DNA of 51,290 bases from Pseudomonadota bacterium (GCA_018242105.1 JAFECP010000019.1:79355-130644); one strand, 5' to 3'. Counted from the first letter of the stretch, positions 7,648 through 17,218 are shown. Notes: a model not told the origin generated them from the sequence alone. Numbers and translations are program-made.

Positions 7648-10600
7648 TCATTCGGCCGGGGACGGGTGCGGTGGCGTGGCCGCATCTACGAACCCCAGCA
7701 CATCATCCGAAGCCTTCGCCGGCTCAAACCGTCCATATCTCAGCGCTAGCGTTGGCAGCACGAGCAGGTTCAGGATCATGGAGGTCAGCAGTCCGCCGAG
7801 GATTACAATGGCCATGGGACCTTCGATCTCCTGTCCGGGCGCCCCATCGCCGACAGCCAGCGGCAGGAGTCCGAGCCCGGTTACGAGAGACGTCATGAGT
7901 ATCGGCGTCAGCCGGTCGCCGGCCCCGCTGATCGCTGTCGCGAGATTCCAGTTCAAACCCTCGACTTCGACGAGATGCTCGTAATGGGAGATGATCAGGA
8001 TCGAGTTGCGGACCGTGATCCCGAACACGGTGACGAAGCCGATCATCGACCCGAGCGTTAGAAAGCCACCGGTGCCAAAGACCGCGAGGACCCCACCGAC
8101 GAGGGCAAATGGCAGATTGACCAGGACGAGCAGCAGGTTGCGCCAACCACGCGTGACGATCGACAGCAGCAGTACGATGGCCACGCCGACGATAATTGAG
8201 TTCAGGATCAGGTTTCTCTGCGCCTGCGCTTGGGCTTGGAAGCTGCCGGCGAACTGGATGTAGGTGCCGGGCGGCAGCTTGACCTGAGAAGCAAGGCGGG
8301 CTTGAGCCGCCTGCACCACCGCGGCTGCCGACCCGCCGGCGGTATTGAAGGTCACGCTCGCGACCCGTTGGCCGCTTTCATGCGTAATCTGATAGCGGCC
8401 GCTCGCCTCGTAAATGTCGGCGACCTGCCGCAGCGGGACGAGCGTGCCATCCGGCGCGCGCAGCGGCAGACTGCCGATATCGCTGACACTGTTCCGATCC
8501 TTCGCGCTTAGGATCAGGACCACATCGAAGACCTGATTGCCCTGATATGTCTGCCCGACCGTGTCGCCGGCATAGGCGGCGCGGACCGTGTCGAGCACGT
8601 CTGTCGGATCGAACCCCCAGCGCACCAGCGCGGATTTGCGCAGCTGTATCGTCAACTGGGGAAGACCGGGCGGGGATTGGACAGTGACTTCGGTCACCCC
8701 CGGAACACCGTTGAGCACGCGTGCGACTTCCTGTGCCTTCTGGTCGAGCACAGCGAGGTCGTTACCGAGGATGTTCACCGCGACCGCTGCGGTGTAGCCG
8801 GACAGAGTTTCGTCGATGCGCTCGCTCAGGAAGCTGTTGACCACGAAATTGACGCCGACGAAGCGAACGAGTGCCTGTCGGATTTCCGCTTGCACCTCTT
8901 CCTGCTCGTCTCCCGAGAGCCCCGGCTTAAGGTCGACCTCGATTTCACTTTCGTGCGTGCCGAAGACGTCGCCGGTGAGCTCCGCCCGGCCGATGCGCTG
9001 CGCCACGGCACGGATCTGAGGGATCTTGCGCAGCGCCTCCGCTACGCGCGCGCCGATTTCGAGAGAGCGTTCGATAGACGTACCGGGGACCGCCGACATG
9101 TGGATGATGTAATGGCCCTCGTGCAATTCCGGGATGAAGCTGGCACCGAAAAGCGGCAAGGTGGCACATCCCACGATCGTGAAGATCGCCGCCAGTGCGA
9201 TGACCGTCCGCGGCTGGCTCGAGATTCTGCGCAACAACGCCTCATAGCGCGTGCGCGACCAGCGGACGACCGGCGGCGGTTCGGTCTCGGTGCGCCGCCC
9301 CAGCAGCGCCATGCTGAGCGCCGGAACGACCGTCACGGCCACCACGAGGGAGGCCAGGACGGCGAGGCTGTAGCTGATGCCGAGCGGCGCAAACAATGCG
9401 CCGGAAAGGCCCGGCAGCAATAAGATCGGCACGAATACCAGCAGAACCGCGAAGGTGGCATAGACGACCGGATTGCGAACCTCGAAAGCGGCCTCGAGGA
9501 TAACGCGCCCCGGAGGTCGCGGCTCGGAGCGCTGGCGGTTTTCGCGCAAGCGCCGGACAATATTTTCGACCCCGATCACCGCATCATCGACCACGATGCC
9601 GACAGCGATCGCGAGACCGCCCAGCGTCATGACGTTGAGCGTGCCCCCGAGTTTCTGGAGCACAATGATGCCGGCAAGGAGAGACAGAGGTATGGCGGCA
9701 ACGGCAATCGCCGCCGTCCGCAAATCGAACAGGAACATCGTCAGGACGATCACGACGAGGGCGCCGCCGATATAAAGCGACCAGCGGATGTTGCCCATCG
9801 CCGTATCGATGAAGTTCGCGGGGCGGAAGAGATCGGCGTGCAGCTCGATGCCTTGCTCTTTAAGGCCGGGTGCCAGGTCGGCGAGCGCCGCCTCGACGCC
9901 CTGTGTAACGTCGACGGTATTGGTGCCGTATTGCTCCTCGACGTTAAAGACTATCCCCGGTTGGCCGTTGACCGCCGCGGCGCCGATCGGCGGCTCCGGC
10001 GCCACCATAACGTTTGCCACATCGCCAAGCGTCACACGCGCGACGCCGTGGGTGAGCAGAACCGTTTGGGCCAGTTGGTCGGGCGTGAGCGATTGGCCTT
10101 CGCTCTGAAAGAGAATCCGTTGATTCGCCGTGTCGATGAAACCCGCGCCGCGCACGCCGGTCGCTTTCTGCGCGGCTGCCAGCACATCGTTCATACCCAG
10201 GTGATAGCGAACGAGCTGGTCGGGACGGACTTGAATCTGCAGCGAGCGCGTGTCTCGCCCAAAGACGATGACATCGGCAACACCCTGGACGGCAAGAAGC
10301 CGCGGGCGGATCGTCCATTCCGCGACCGTCTTGAGGTCCATCAACGATCGAGTCTTAGAGGTCAGTCCGCCCACCAGCACGATGCCGGTCGAGGACGTAA
10401 GCGGGGTCATGGCCGGCGCTTGGACTCCTTGCGGCAGTAGCTGTGCCGCCGCGGCGAGGCGCTCCGCTACGACTTGGCGGTCGAGATAGATGTTGCTCCC
10501 GGCGTCAAAATAGACGTTTACGACCGAGAGGCCCTGAATGGACGTCGAGACCAGTTTCTGAATCCCGGGGGTCCCGTTGACCTGCGTCTCGATCGGCGTG

Positions 10601-10830
10601 GTGATCAGCATCTCGACTTGTTCGGGGCTCAGGCCCGGCGCCTCCGTCTGTATGCTGACTTGTGGCGGGGCAAACTCCGGAAACACGTCGTATTTGGCGC
10701 TGAACAGGCTGAAGACGCCGTAGCCCAGCAGCAGCAATCCGAGCGCGATGACGACGCCGCGAAAGCGGATGGAGAAGGCGATGATGGCGGCCTGCAGCCC
10801 GGTGGGACGGGAGCGCATGGACGAAGGCAT
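7648..10830 (-). CDS. RND efflux pump, inner-membrane transporter (CusA/CzcA-like)
   Basis: A 1060-residue proton-driven pump of the resistance-nodulation-division superfamily, moving substrate from periplasm or membrane out through the tripartite channel. Twelve membrane helices in the usual 1+5+1+5 arrangement are visible, with the two large periplasmic loops. The N-terminus FRGVVIALGLLLLGYG and DVFPEFAPPQVSIQTEAPGL are typical of the heavy-metal (HME) branch. The helix-4 motif reads VGIVVDDAVIGVENIVRRL, with two Asp in place of the DG of CzcA. I cannot see the CusA methionine triad clearly, so the substrate (metal or organic) is open. Adjacent to the adaptor gene upstream and the prenyltransferase gene downstream. 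Confidence 0.93.
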   Translation of the reverse strand: MPSSMRSRPTGLQAAIIAFSIRFRGVVIALGLLLLGYGVFSLFSAKYDVFPEFAPPQVSIQTEAPGLSPEQVEMLITTPIETQVNGTPGIQKLVSTSIQGLSVVNVYFDAGSNIYLDRQVVAERLAAAAQLLPQGVQAPAMTPLTSSTGIVLVGGLTSKTRSLMDLKTVAEWTIRPRLLAVQGVADVIVFGRDTRSLQIQVRPDQLVRYHLGMNDVLAAAQKATGVRGAGFIDTANQRILFQSEGQSLTPDQLAQTVLLTHGVARVTLGDVANVMVAPEPPIGAAAVNGQPGIVFNVEEQYGTNTVDVTQGVEAALADLAPGLKEQGIELHADLFRPANFIDTAMGNIRWSLYIGGALVVIVLTMFLFDLRTAAIAVAAIPLSLLAGIIVLQKLGGTLNVMTLGGLAIAVGIVVDDAVIGVENIVRRLRENRQRSEPRPPGRVILEAAFEVRNPVVYATFAVLLVFVPILLLPGLSGALFAPLGISYSLAVLASLVVAVTVVPALSMALLGRRTETEPPPVVRWSRTRYEALLRRISSQPRTVIALAAIFTIVGCATLPLFGASFIPELHEGHYIIHMSAVPGTSIERSLEIGARVAEALRKIPQIRAVAQRIGRAELTGDVFGTHESEIEVDLKPGLSGDEQEEVQAEIRQALVRFVGVNFVVNSFLSERIDETLSGYTAAVAVNILGNDLAVLDQKAQEVARVLNGVPGVTEVTVQSPPGLPQLTIQLRKSALVRWGFDPTDVLDTVRAAYAGDTVGQTYQGNQVFDVVLILSAKDRNSVSDIGSLPLRAPDGTLVPLRQVADIYEASGRYQITHESGQRVASVTFNTAGGSAAAVVQAAQARLASQVKLPPGTYIQFAGSFQAQAQAQRNLILNSIIVGVAIVLLLSIVTRGWRNLLLVLVNLPFALVGGVLAVFGTGGFLTLGSMIGFVTVFGITVRNSILIISHYEHLVEVEGLNWNLATAISGAGDRLTPILMTSLVTGLGLLPLAVGDGAPGQEIEGPMAIVILGGLLTSMILNLLVLPTLALRYGRFEPAKASDDVLGFVDAATPPHPSPAE

Positions 10831-10832
10831 TG

Positions 10833-11966
10833 CTAGTCTCCCCCGACCTGAATTTGCGCGCTGAATTCCTGGGACAGCAGCGCCTGCGCGCCTTTCACCA
10901 CGAGGGGCTTATCGGGCGGCAAACCTTGCGCCGCGTCCCGGGTGGAAACATCGCTTGCGGGCTGCTCAAGAGACTTGAGCGAAGGAACCACGTAACCGCC
11001 GCCCGGCTGAGGCTCACTGGTGGGGATTTCCCGCCGGGTGAATTTGTCGGCGGCCGTCTGCAGATAGATCCAGGCCCGCCCCTGCAACCACACGACGGCC
11101 GAAGCAGGAATAGCGACACCTGCGGTAGGCCTTCCGACCGGAAGAAACGCGATCACGTTCATCCCCGGCAGCGCATCGCTTTCGGCGTCGGCGGTGTAGA
11201 AGAAACTCACACCCTGGATTTGCGGGTCGGTGCGGGTCGCCGGAGAGACCAACGCGATCGCGACGCGCTGCCCTGTGGACGTCTCGATCAATGCCGTTTG
11301 CGGCGGCTGCGGCAGCGATTTGCCCAGCGGCAGCGTGACCTGAATCAGGACCTTCCTGTGCAGCACCAAGTCGTTGGCAAGAGCCGTTCCCTCAATGAGT
11401 GATTGCCCCAGAACCGGACCCCAAGCCTGGTACGCGTTTGCCGCCGCGTTCTGGGCTTGCACTTGTCCGGCCTGCGCGGTCGCCAAATCCGACTGATAGG
11501 TCGCCTCTGCCGTCTGAAGCTGTGCTGCGGAAAAGTTCTGTCCGTTCTTGTACAGAACCTGCGCGCGCTGGAACGCCGCCTTGGATGCGGCAAGCCTGGC
11601 CTCCGCAATAGCGAGCTGGGCCTTTGCGTTGGCAATCGTGTTGCGGAGATCCGTGAACGGTTGCAGATCGAGGACACTACCATAGCCTTGTAACAGCGGC
11701 TGGTATGGCGTGGCGTTGGGCTGCCTCACCTGAATGTCGGCTTGCTTTTGCAGATCGGGGCGCAAGGTAATCACAGCCACCCCCGTATTGCTCTGGGATA
11801 CCTCGACTGTCGGTTTGATCGGCTGCTCGCTCTGCGCCTCCGCCGTCGCCTCACCACGGCCTTCCAGAAACCCCCAGATGAGGAGCGCTCCGACGGCCGC
11901 CGCGACGATGGCGGCAATAATCACTGCGCGAGCCGATGTCACTTGAGCCGATGGCTGTCCGCTCAT
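10833..11966 (-). CDS. RND efflux periplasmic adaptor (membrane fusion protein)
   Basis: A 377-residue adaptor that bridges the inner-membrane pump and the outer-membrane channel. It has one N-terminal membrane anchor (VIIAAIVAAAVGALLIWGF), a lipoyl/barrel part, a helical hairpin (residues ~125-190, LAIAEARLAASKAAFQRAQ and the following AQLQTAEATYQSDL) and a C-terminal beta region. The ATG overlaps the stop of the outer membrane factor gene by 4 bp and the pump gene starts 2 bp after its stop, so the three are translationally coupled. No His-rich metal-binding tail is visible. Confidence 0.92.
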   Translation of the reverse strand: MSGQPSAQVTSARAVIIAAIVAAAVGALLIWGFLEGRGEATAEAQSEQPIKPTVEVSQSNTGVAVITLRPDLQKQADIQVRQPNATPYQPLLQGYGSVLDLQPFTDLRNTIANAKAQLAIAEARLAASKAAFQRAQVLYKNGQNFSAAQLQTAEATYQSDLATAQAGQVQAQNAAANAYQAWGPVLGQSLIEGTALANDLVLHRKVLIQVTLPLGKSLPQPPQTALIETSTGQRVAIALVSPATRTDPQIQGVSFFYTADAESDALPGMNVIAFLPVGRPTAGVAIPASAVVWLQGRAWIYLQTAADKFTRREIPTSEPQPGGGYVVPSLKSLEQPASDVSTRDAAQGLPPDKPLVVKGAQALLSQEFSAQIQVGGD

Positions 11967-13417
11967 GACGACGACTCTCCATGGGAAGGAGTTGTGTTCT
12001 GTTCGCTGGGCAAGGTCGGCCAGTGACCTGGATCGAATAGAGGCTGCTGGAGCGCATCCTCCAGAGCGCCGATGGCCTGGCGCTGCCGCACCACCGCGTC
12101 GAACCGCGACAGCCCCGTCGCGGCGACCTCCAGCTCCGCCGTCACCAGCGTCACCCGATCGACCTGGCCCACGCGGAACTGACTTGCAATTTGATTTTCG
12201 TGATGTTGCTCATCGATGAGCAACGCATCGCCCGTCGCCACGCTTTGCGTTGCCGAGCGGTAGGCGGCCGCCGCTTCGTCGATAGCCCCGATAATCTGCG
12301 CCTGAAGGGCGGTAAAGTTTGCCGCCGCCTGCTGGCGACTGGCGAGCGCTTCCGCAATCGGTCCCTGGTTCTGATTGAGGATCGGGATCTGGTCGGTGCC
12401 GAGACCAAGGATGTATTTGTTGACCCCGAAGTCGTAATTGTAGCCGGGGCTCAGGGTTATGTTCGGGTACTGATTGGCGATCTGAAGCTGGAGCGCTGAT
12501 TGGGCCGCCTCATAGTCCTGAAGGTCGGCTCGTACATCGGTTCGCTTCGTGAGCGCCTCTTGTCGCAGCTTGCCCGCATCCGGATGTGCTGGCATCGGAG
12601 GCGGATGGTCCAACGCGCCAAACGAGAGGTTGACACCGTCTAGCGCGTGCACTGGGACCCCGAGTGCCGTCGCCAGTTGGACGCGGGCCATGGCTTCCGT
12701 CTGCTCGAGATTATGCAGGGAAAGCGTGATTTGCGCACGGGCGACGCGGGCGAGCATCACGTCAACGGAGGATGCCTCACCCACGGCAAAGCGCTGATCG
12801 AGGAATCTGACAAGTTCATCTTGTAGATCGAGTTGTCGATGCGTGAGCGCCAATCGCTGCTGAGCGGCCCACAGGTCGAGGAGCGCCGTTCTTACGCGGG
12901 CGCGCACTTGCCAACCCGCCGTAGCGAGATCCCAACGTGCCGCATCAGCGAGATGCTGGGATTGCACCGTACGATCCTCGCGCTTGCCGAAAGTCTCGAT
13001 CAGAAAATCGATCGTCGGTCCGACGGTCATCGCCACAGCGCCCGGCGTGATCGCCCCGGCCACGGCCGCCTGGCCGAATGCACCGGCAATGCTCAGGCCA
13101 GGATTGGGACGCTGCCGCGCGGTGATGACGCCCGCTTCGGCGCTTGCCAGCTTCGCGTGCGCTATCGCGATATCGGGGTGGTAATAGAGCGCAGCGAGTG
13201 TCAGCGTCGAGAGATCCCAGGTCGGGGCCGGATCGTCCTTTCCCGCATCACCGAGCTCCGCGTCGATGAATTTTTGCAGCCCCGGATTGTCAAGGTTGCG
13301 GTTATCGAGGGAAAGCGCACTTTCAGTGGGCGAAATCGGTGCCGGTTTGTAGCTCGCGCAACCCATGAGGGGCGTGACGAAACAAGCGGCAATAAGGAAG
13401 ACGCGGCGAGACCGCAT
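11963..13417 (-). CDS. TolC/CusC-family outer membrane efflux lipoprotein
   Basis: The channel component of the tripartite pump. The start at 13417 gives a clean lipoprotein signal, MRSRRVFLIAACFVTPLMGC, with the lipobox LMGC; the longer GTG form at 13444 would bury it. The body has the two repeated coiled-coil/barrel halves of the OEP family (LTLAALYYHPDIAIAHAKL, WAAQQRLALTHRQLDLQDEL, QAAANFTALQAQIIGAIDEA). It is the first gene of the efflux operon. The 112 bp between this start and the kinase stop is the only room for an efflux promoter. Confidence 0.92.
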   Translation of the reverse strand: MRSRRVFLIAACFVTPLMGCASYKPAPISPTESALSLDNRNLDNPGLQKFIDAELGDAGKDDPAPTWDLSTLTLAALYYHPDIAIAHAKLASAEAGVITARQRPNPGLSIAGAFGQAAVAGAITPGAVAMTVGPTIDFLIETFGKREDRTVQSQHLADAARWDLATAGWQVRARVRTALLDLWAAQQRLALTHRQLDLQDELVRFLDQRFAVGEASSVDVMLARVARAQITLSLHNLEQTEAMARVQLATALGVPVHALDGVNLSFGALDHPPPMPAHPDAGKLRQEALTKRTDVRADLQDYEAAQSALQLQIANQYPNITLSPGYNYDFGVNKYILGLGTDQIPILNQNQGPIAEALASRQQAAANFTALQAQIIGAIDEAAAAYRSATQSVATGDALLIDEQHHENQIASQFRVGQVDRVTLVTAELEVAATGLSRFDAVVRQRQAIGALEDALQQPLFDPGHWPTLPSEQNTTPSHGESSS

Positions 13418-13529
13418 TGAGCGCTCGGCAAGCAATTGATGCACCGAGCATAGGTGACCTAGCTGAAGACCCGCTGACGCTCAGATAACGAAACCGTAAT
13501 CTATACAGGAAAACTGCGGGTCGAAGAGA

Positions 13530-14960
13530 TCAAGTGGATGCGGGCAGGATCAACCGGACTTCGGTCCCGTGTCCAACCTCGCTGTCTATCTCGACATGAC
13601 CACCATGGCGCGTGGCAATGCTCTTGACCACGGCAAGACCCAAGCCGGCATTCTGCGCGGAGCTCCTGCGGACTTGATCGATGCGATAAAAGCGCTCGAA
13701 AACGCGTGGTAGGTGCTCGGCGGGAATTCCGCACCCCGTGTCATCGACACTCACAGTGACGCGGCTGTGATCGGCCCGCGCAGCAAGGCGCACAGCTCCT
13801 CCCGTCGTGGTGTGAGCAAGAGAATTTGAAATGAGATTGCCGACAGCCTGCTGAAACAGCGTCCGGTCGATTTCAGCATGAATCGTTTCGCCCGGTAAGA
13901 CGCTGAGCTCAACGCCTGCCTCAGCAGCGGCGGCCTCATAATAGTTCTGGACCGTCCGCAGTTCCTTGCCGATCTCGACTTTCTCACGTTGAAGCGTCTC
14001 GATGGCTGTATCCGAACGAGCAAGAAAGAGGAGCGTCTGAATCACCCGTGAGATGCGTCCGCATTCCTCAAGGCATGATCCGAGGACGTCGCGATATTCT
14101 TCTCCCGACCGGGGCTTGCCCAGCGCAACCTCGATCTCGCCACGCAGATTGTTGATAGGAGTCCGTAACTCATGAGCGACATCGTCGGAGAACTGCGAAA
14201 CATGGCGAAACGACTGTTCGAGCCGATCGAGCATTTCGTTGAAGGTCTCCGCCAGTCCGGAGAGCTCGGCGGGCAGGCCCTCAGTTCCGATGCGCTCATG
14301 CAAAGTCGTTGCGCGGATGTGCGCTGCGGTGCGGCCGATGTCCTCGATTGGTCGCATGCCCCTCCGGGCGATGAGATATCCGCCGATAGAGCACAGAACG
14401 AGCGACGCCGCCAGCACAAGCCACAGACGTTCTCGGTAGCGCGCCAGCAAGTATTCGTCGTGCTCGCGGTCCATTGCGACCTGCATGAAACGCAACTGTT
14501 GCGCAGCACTTTGGCCTGGTATGCGGACGATCAGGCTGAGGAAAGGCTGACCGGACGGTGAAACGATGTCGCGCTTCGTGCCGTCGGATGTTGTAATCGC
14601 GGCGAGTTCCGGCTGCGTCGGCGGGGGAAGCTGTTGCGCCATTCCCGGCGTCTCGGTCAGGGTGTGCGCCCCGGCATCGAGAACGCGCAGATAGATTTCA
14701 GGCTGATGCGGCGGCGCCCAGGAAGGGCGCTGTTCCGGCAACCCTTCGAACGGTGCCGTTGGTGAGGATGGGAGCAAGAGCAGCGCGTTATTGAGATTGT
14801 CGGCGAGATCGCGGAGATCCTCCTGATACATGCTGTTAACCAGCACCCAGTAGAGCAGGCCTGTCGCGACGACGATCAGGGTGAAAGCAGAAAGCGCGTA
14901 CCAGAGAGTCAGGCGCACCGCGATCGACATGGACCGGGCAGGCCGCGCGATGGGAGACAT
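13530..14960 (-). CDS. Sensor histidine kinase, CusS-like
   Basis: A 476-residue membrane sensor: helix 1 (LWYALSAFTLIVVATGLLYW), a periplasmic loop of ~135 residues, helix 2 (LWLVLAASLVLCSIGGYLIA), HAMP (RRGMRPIEDIGRTAAHI), the phospho-acceptor H box DDVAHELRTPINNLRGE, then N, G1 (DDTGCGIP), F and G2 boxes. The architecture is that of heavy-metal sensors such as CusS, but the loop is proline-rich with no evident metal-binding His/Met cluster. The start at 14960 is one base after the regulator stop codon; a longer open frame into the regulator is rejected. It very likely controls the adjacent efflux operon. Confidence 0.92.
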   Translation of the reverse strand: MSPIARPARSMSIAVRLTLWYALSAFTLIVVATGLLYWVLVNSMYQEDLRDLADNLNNALLLLPSSPTAPFEGLPEQRPSWAPPHQPEIYLRVLDAGAHTLTETPGMAQQLPPPTQPELAAITTSDGTKRDIVSPSGQPFLSLIVRIPGQSAAQQLRFMQVAMDREHDEYLLARYRERLWLVLAASLVLCSIGGYLIARRGMRPIEDIGRTAAHIRATTLHERIGTEGLPAELSGLAETFNEMLDRLEQSFRHVSQFSDDVAHELRTPINNLRGEIEVALGKPRSGEEYRDVLGSCLEECGRISRVIQTLLFLARSDTAIETLQREKVEIGKELRTVQNYYEAAAAEAGVELSVLPGETIHAEIDRTLFQQAVGNLISNSLAHTTTGGAVRLAARADHSRVTVSVDDTGCGIPAEHLPRVFERFYRIDQVRRSSAQNAGLGLAVVKSIATRHGGHVEIDSEVGHGTEVRLILPAST

Positions 14961-14961
14961 T

Positions 14962-15636
14962 TTAGCTGCGTTGCTCGAGAACATAGCCGACGCCACGAAC
15001 GGTATGGATAAGCTTGCAAGCGAACGGCTCGTCGACCTTAGCGCGAAGCCGACGCATGTGAACTTCGACCACATTGGAGTCGCTATCGAAATTGATGTCC
15101 CAGACCTGCTCGGCAATCAATGTTCGGGACAGAACCTCTCCGGTGCGCCGTAGTAACAACGAAAGAAGCTGGAACTCTTTCGGCGTCAGATCGAGTGAAC
15201 GTCCGGCACGGACCGCACGATGTCGATGGAGATCCAATTCGAGATCCAAGACATTTAGGACCTGAGATTGCCGCACGGGCCCGCGACGCAGGATTGTTTT
15301 CGTGCGCGCCAGAAGCTCGGCAAAAGCGAACGGCTTAACGAGATAGTCGTCGGCCCCGAGCTCGAGCCCCTTGACGCGGTCATCCACTGCGTCGCGCGCT
15401 GTGAGGAACAGGACGGGGGTAGCGATCTGGCGTCGACGCAAGTCGGCAATGATGCTCCAGCCGTCTTGGCCCGGCAGCATCACGTCCAGAATGATCAGGT
15501 CATATGATCTCGTCTGTGCGAGATAGGCTCCATCCTCTCCGTCCTCAGCGACGTCGGCGATGAAACCGTTCTCTTCCAAGCCGCGCTTCAGATAAGAGGC
15601 CGTCTTGCGTTCGTCTTCAACAATGAGGATTTTCAT
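14962..15636 (-). CDS. OmpR/CusR-type response regulator
   Basis: A 224-residue two-domain regulator. The receiver domain has the acidic pocket EDE (7-9), the phosphorylated Asp in [13 protein letters not shown] (about residue 51), the Thr in VLFLTARDA and the Lys in YLVKPFAF. The winged-helix domain ([50 protein letters not shown]) binds DNA. The sequence reads like CusR/CopR-type regulators. It is first in the regulator-sensor pair, which is followed by the efflux genes on the same strand, so autoregulation with the pump is plausible. Confidence 0.94.
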   Translation of the reverse strand: MKILIVEDERKTASYLKRGLEENGFIADVAEDGEDGAYLAQTRSYDLIILDVMLPGQDGWSIIADLRRRQIATPVLFLTARDAVDDRVKGLELGADDYLVKPFAFAELLARTKTILRRGPVRQSQVLNVLDLELDLHRHRAVRAGRSLDLTPKEFQLLSLLLRRTGEVLSRTLIAEQVWDINFDSDSNVVEVHMRRLRAKVDEPFACKLIHTVRGVGYVLEQRS

Positions 15637-15932
15637 GGGCTTACGGGATCTCGGGGTACTTCCGCGTTCTGACTCGATTGAAATACTAACTCAAGATGGC
15701 CCGCCTGTGCGGACCGGAAGTTGCCCTCCAACCTCCCATCTGGCAGCGCTGCGACGATCAGAGAAGCGCGTGAGCGTGTATGCCCCAAGTATCTCGATCG
15801 TGAGCGAGCATGAGGCAGCGGCATCATCACGAATCGTCATTGGTTACCGCTCCCTAGCGCAGCCCCCCGCTGAAGAGTGCACCAAGAAAAATCAAATAAT
15901 ATCAACAGAATATGGATATCAGTGGTTTGCTG
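15637..15932. other. Non-coding right end of element A
   Basis: About 300 bp between the regulator start and the crossover. It must hold the minus-strand promoter of the regulator gene. It also holds the right-end signals of element A: ATCACGAATCGTCAT at 15826-15840, exactly 107 bp from the core, and ATATGGATATCAGTGG next to it. No HTH_17 gene is found here, unlike in B and C. Confidence 0.6.
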
Positions 15933-16016
15933 CACAACTATCCCTCTCTGTACCCGTCTTCACGCTCAATCACGAACCGTCATTCCCGATTAGTGATCGA
16001 GCGTGAATTTGATACT
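15905..16016. repeat. Junction between elements A and B
   Basis: The right end of A (GAATATGGATATCAGTGG then TTTGCTG) meets the core CACAAC (15933-15938) and the left end of B (TATCCCTCTCTGTACCCGTC then TTCACGCTCAATCAC). The arm-type candidate ATCACGAACCGTCAT is at 15969-15983, 36 bp from the core. The stop codon of the gene at 15980-16540 lies inside this arm site. Confidence 0.85.
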
Positions 16017-16540
16017 TTCGAACCTTCGGTCAATACCAATGCCCAGGAGGCTTCCGCCCGTTGGAGGTCGGCGGTTACATCGCGGACCCCAGGCACCGAC
16101 CAGATGACATCGCGAAGCAGGAACCGCCAACTGTTGGTTCGCTCTACACGCTTTGCCAACTCCACAACGCGGACGTGCGGGATCAGCGCAGCCCTAAGAA
16201 CCCGATAGTCTTCCTGGAACAGCACGGCGGCAAGCACATCAAAAGCCTGCGCCGGCAAATCGCGAAGCGCCCCGAGTTGTCGCGAGTTGTTATGCGACGT
16301 CAGGCGTCGTCCCTTGATCTGATATCGCACCTCCGCGGCATCTGTGGCGTCGGCATCGCGCATCGAGTTCGGTGCCTGCTTCCACCCGAAGGCACGACAA
16401 AACAGATGCTCAGCAAGATCGCCGACGGGATTATTCGAACTTCGAATGACGCCGCGCCGTCGCAGTTCCTCCGACACCGCAGCGTGCATCACGAGCAACT
16501 CAGGCGGTGTTAGATCTCTCAGATCTCGCAAAGGGTTCAC
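15980..16540 (-). CDS. PD-(D/E)xK-like protein, unknown
   Basis: A 186-residue protein. The middle reads NPVGDLAEHLFCRAFGW, then a helix-strand stretch ending AAEVRYQIKGRRLT. A helix with an acidic residue followed by Asp and a QxK strand is the pattern of PD-(D/E)xK nuclease-like proteins (D, then Q-I-K here), so a nuclease-fold role is possible but not proven. Its last residues (SNSRSITNRE) are encoded by the left-end repeat of element B, so the gene runs right up to the mobile end. It starts directly at the stop of the next upstream gene (16541), and is last in a five-gene run from capH. Confidence 0.6.
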   Translation of the reverse strand: MNPLRDLRDLTPPELLVMHAAVSEELRRRGVIRSSNNPVGDLAEHLFCRAFGWKQAPNSMRDADATDAAEVRYQIKGRRLTSHNNSRQLGALRDLPAQAFDVLAAVLFQEDYRVLRAALIPHVRVVELAKRVERTNSWRFLLRDVIWSVPGVRDVTADLQRAEASWALVLTEGSKVSNSRSITNRE

Positions 16541-17218
16541 CTAGTGCTCGCGCGGCTCATACATCTCATCCGGATATGGAAGCCTGCCGTTGATCGACCG
16601 GAGGAGTGCGAGATAGCTGCGCACGGCCTTCTGAAATTCGATCCCGTCACCAATCGGTCGGTCTTTGAATGCGTGAATCGCGTTTCGACGTTGCTGCACG
16701 AGTTCGACAAGCGCATCGCCTTCGGCGCCGAGCAGTTCTTTCGTTTTGCAATAATTGCGCAGCTTCTCCAGGCCGAGTCCGTCCGGGGCGTGTGCCACCT
16801 GCTTTGCGTTATCGTAGGCGTTCGCCTTCTTGAGATTGTCGATGTCGGCCTTGTAGGTCTCATACCAGACCGACAGAAGCGTCTTAATCGTGCCCTCGAC
16901 GAGGCTTCCCAGATTGGCCCAAGCCAGGATGAGTTCCGCCGGCGTGAGCGCATTGGGTGGCTCACGCATCCAGAGTCTAAGCGATCCCGACAATGAGGCT
17001 TGCCAATCGAGCCGCGACTTTCCGAGCAGGCCGGCAGCGGCGACAGGAGCCCAGCCCTCGCTCTTTGACCAGAACGTGGCGATGCCTTGGTTCAAGGTCT
17101 CAATCCGATCGACCACTTCCGCCATGGCCATCGTATCAATTGATTTCGGAGGAACCTTTTTGACGAAGCTCGACGATGCAGCCATTCCTCTTCCCTCGCG
17201 CGCCAGGCCGGCCGTCAT
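16541..17218 (-). CDS. HEPN-like helical protein, unknown
   Basis: A 225-residue, mostly helical soluble protein. Near residue 180 is QQRRNAIHAFKD, which fits the R-x4-H motif of HEPN proteins, many of which are RNases in defence systems. The preceding helices (ELILAWANLGSLVEGTIKTLL) resemble the family scaffold. This is a motif-level call only. An alternative start at M12 (17185) is possible. It lies 5 bp downstream of the exonuclease gene and directly abuts the next gene, so it belongs to the capH-capP transcription unit. Confidence 0.6.
   Translation of the reverse strand: MTAGLAREGRGMAASSSFVKKVPPKSIDTMAMAEVVDRIETLNQGIATFWSKSEGWAPVAAAGLLGKSRLDWQASLSGSLRLWMREPPNALTPAELILAWANLGSLVEGTIKTLLSVWYETYKADIDNLKKANAYDNAKQVAHAPDGLGLEKLRNYCKTKELLGAEGDALVELVQQRRNAIHAFKDRPIGDGIEFQKAVRSYLALLRSINGRLPYPDEMYEPREH

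Larger units (their letters stand above)
3962..15932. mobile_element. Element A: radC-integrated island with RND efflux cargo
   Basis: First of three tandem elements. It is bounded by the CACAA core at 3962 and at 15933. Cargo, all on the minus strand: response regulator, sensor kinase, outer membrane factor, adaptor, RND pump, cis-prenyltransferase, DUF2127 protein and a small membrane protein. An IS of ~1.54 kb sits in its left end. No recombinase and no HTH_17 excisionase-like gene is present, unlike B and C, so it probably cannot move alone. Its right end (ATATGGATATCAGTGG then TTTGCTGCACAA) closely matches that of element C. Confidence 0.8.

Noticed and set aside
7648-10830. Calling the pump CusA (copper/silver)
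   Set aside because: The helix-4 motif is DDA rather than the CzcA-type DGA, and the CusA methionines could not be placed. Substrate left open.
14962-15116. Longer N-terminus for the sensor kinase
   Set aside because: It would overlap the response regulator by ~155 bp. The ATG at 14960, one base after the regulator stop, gives a normal first membrane helix.
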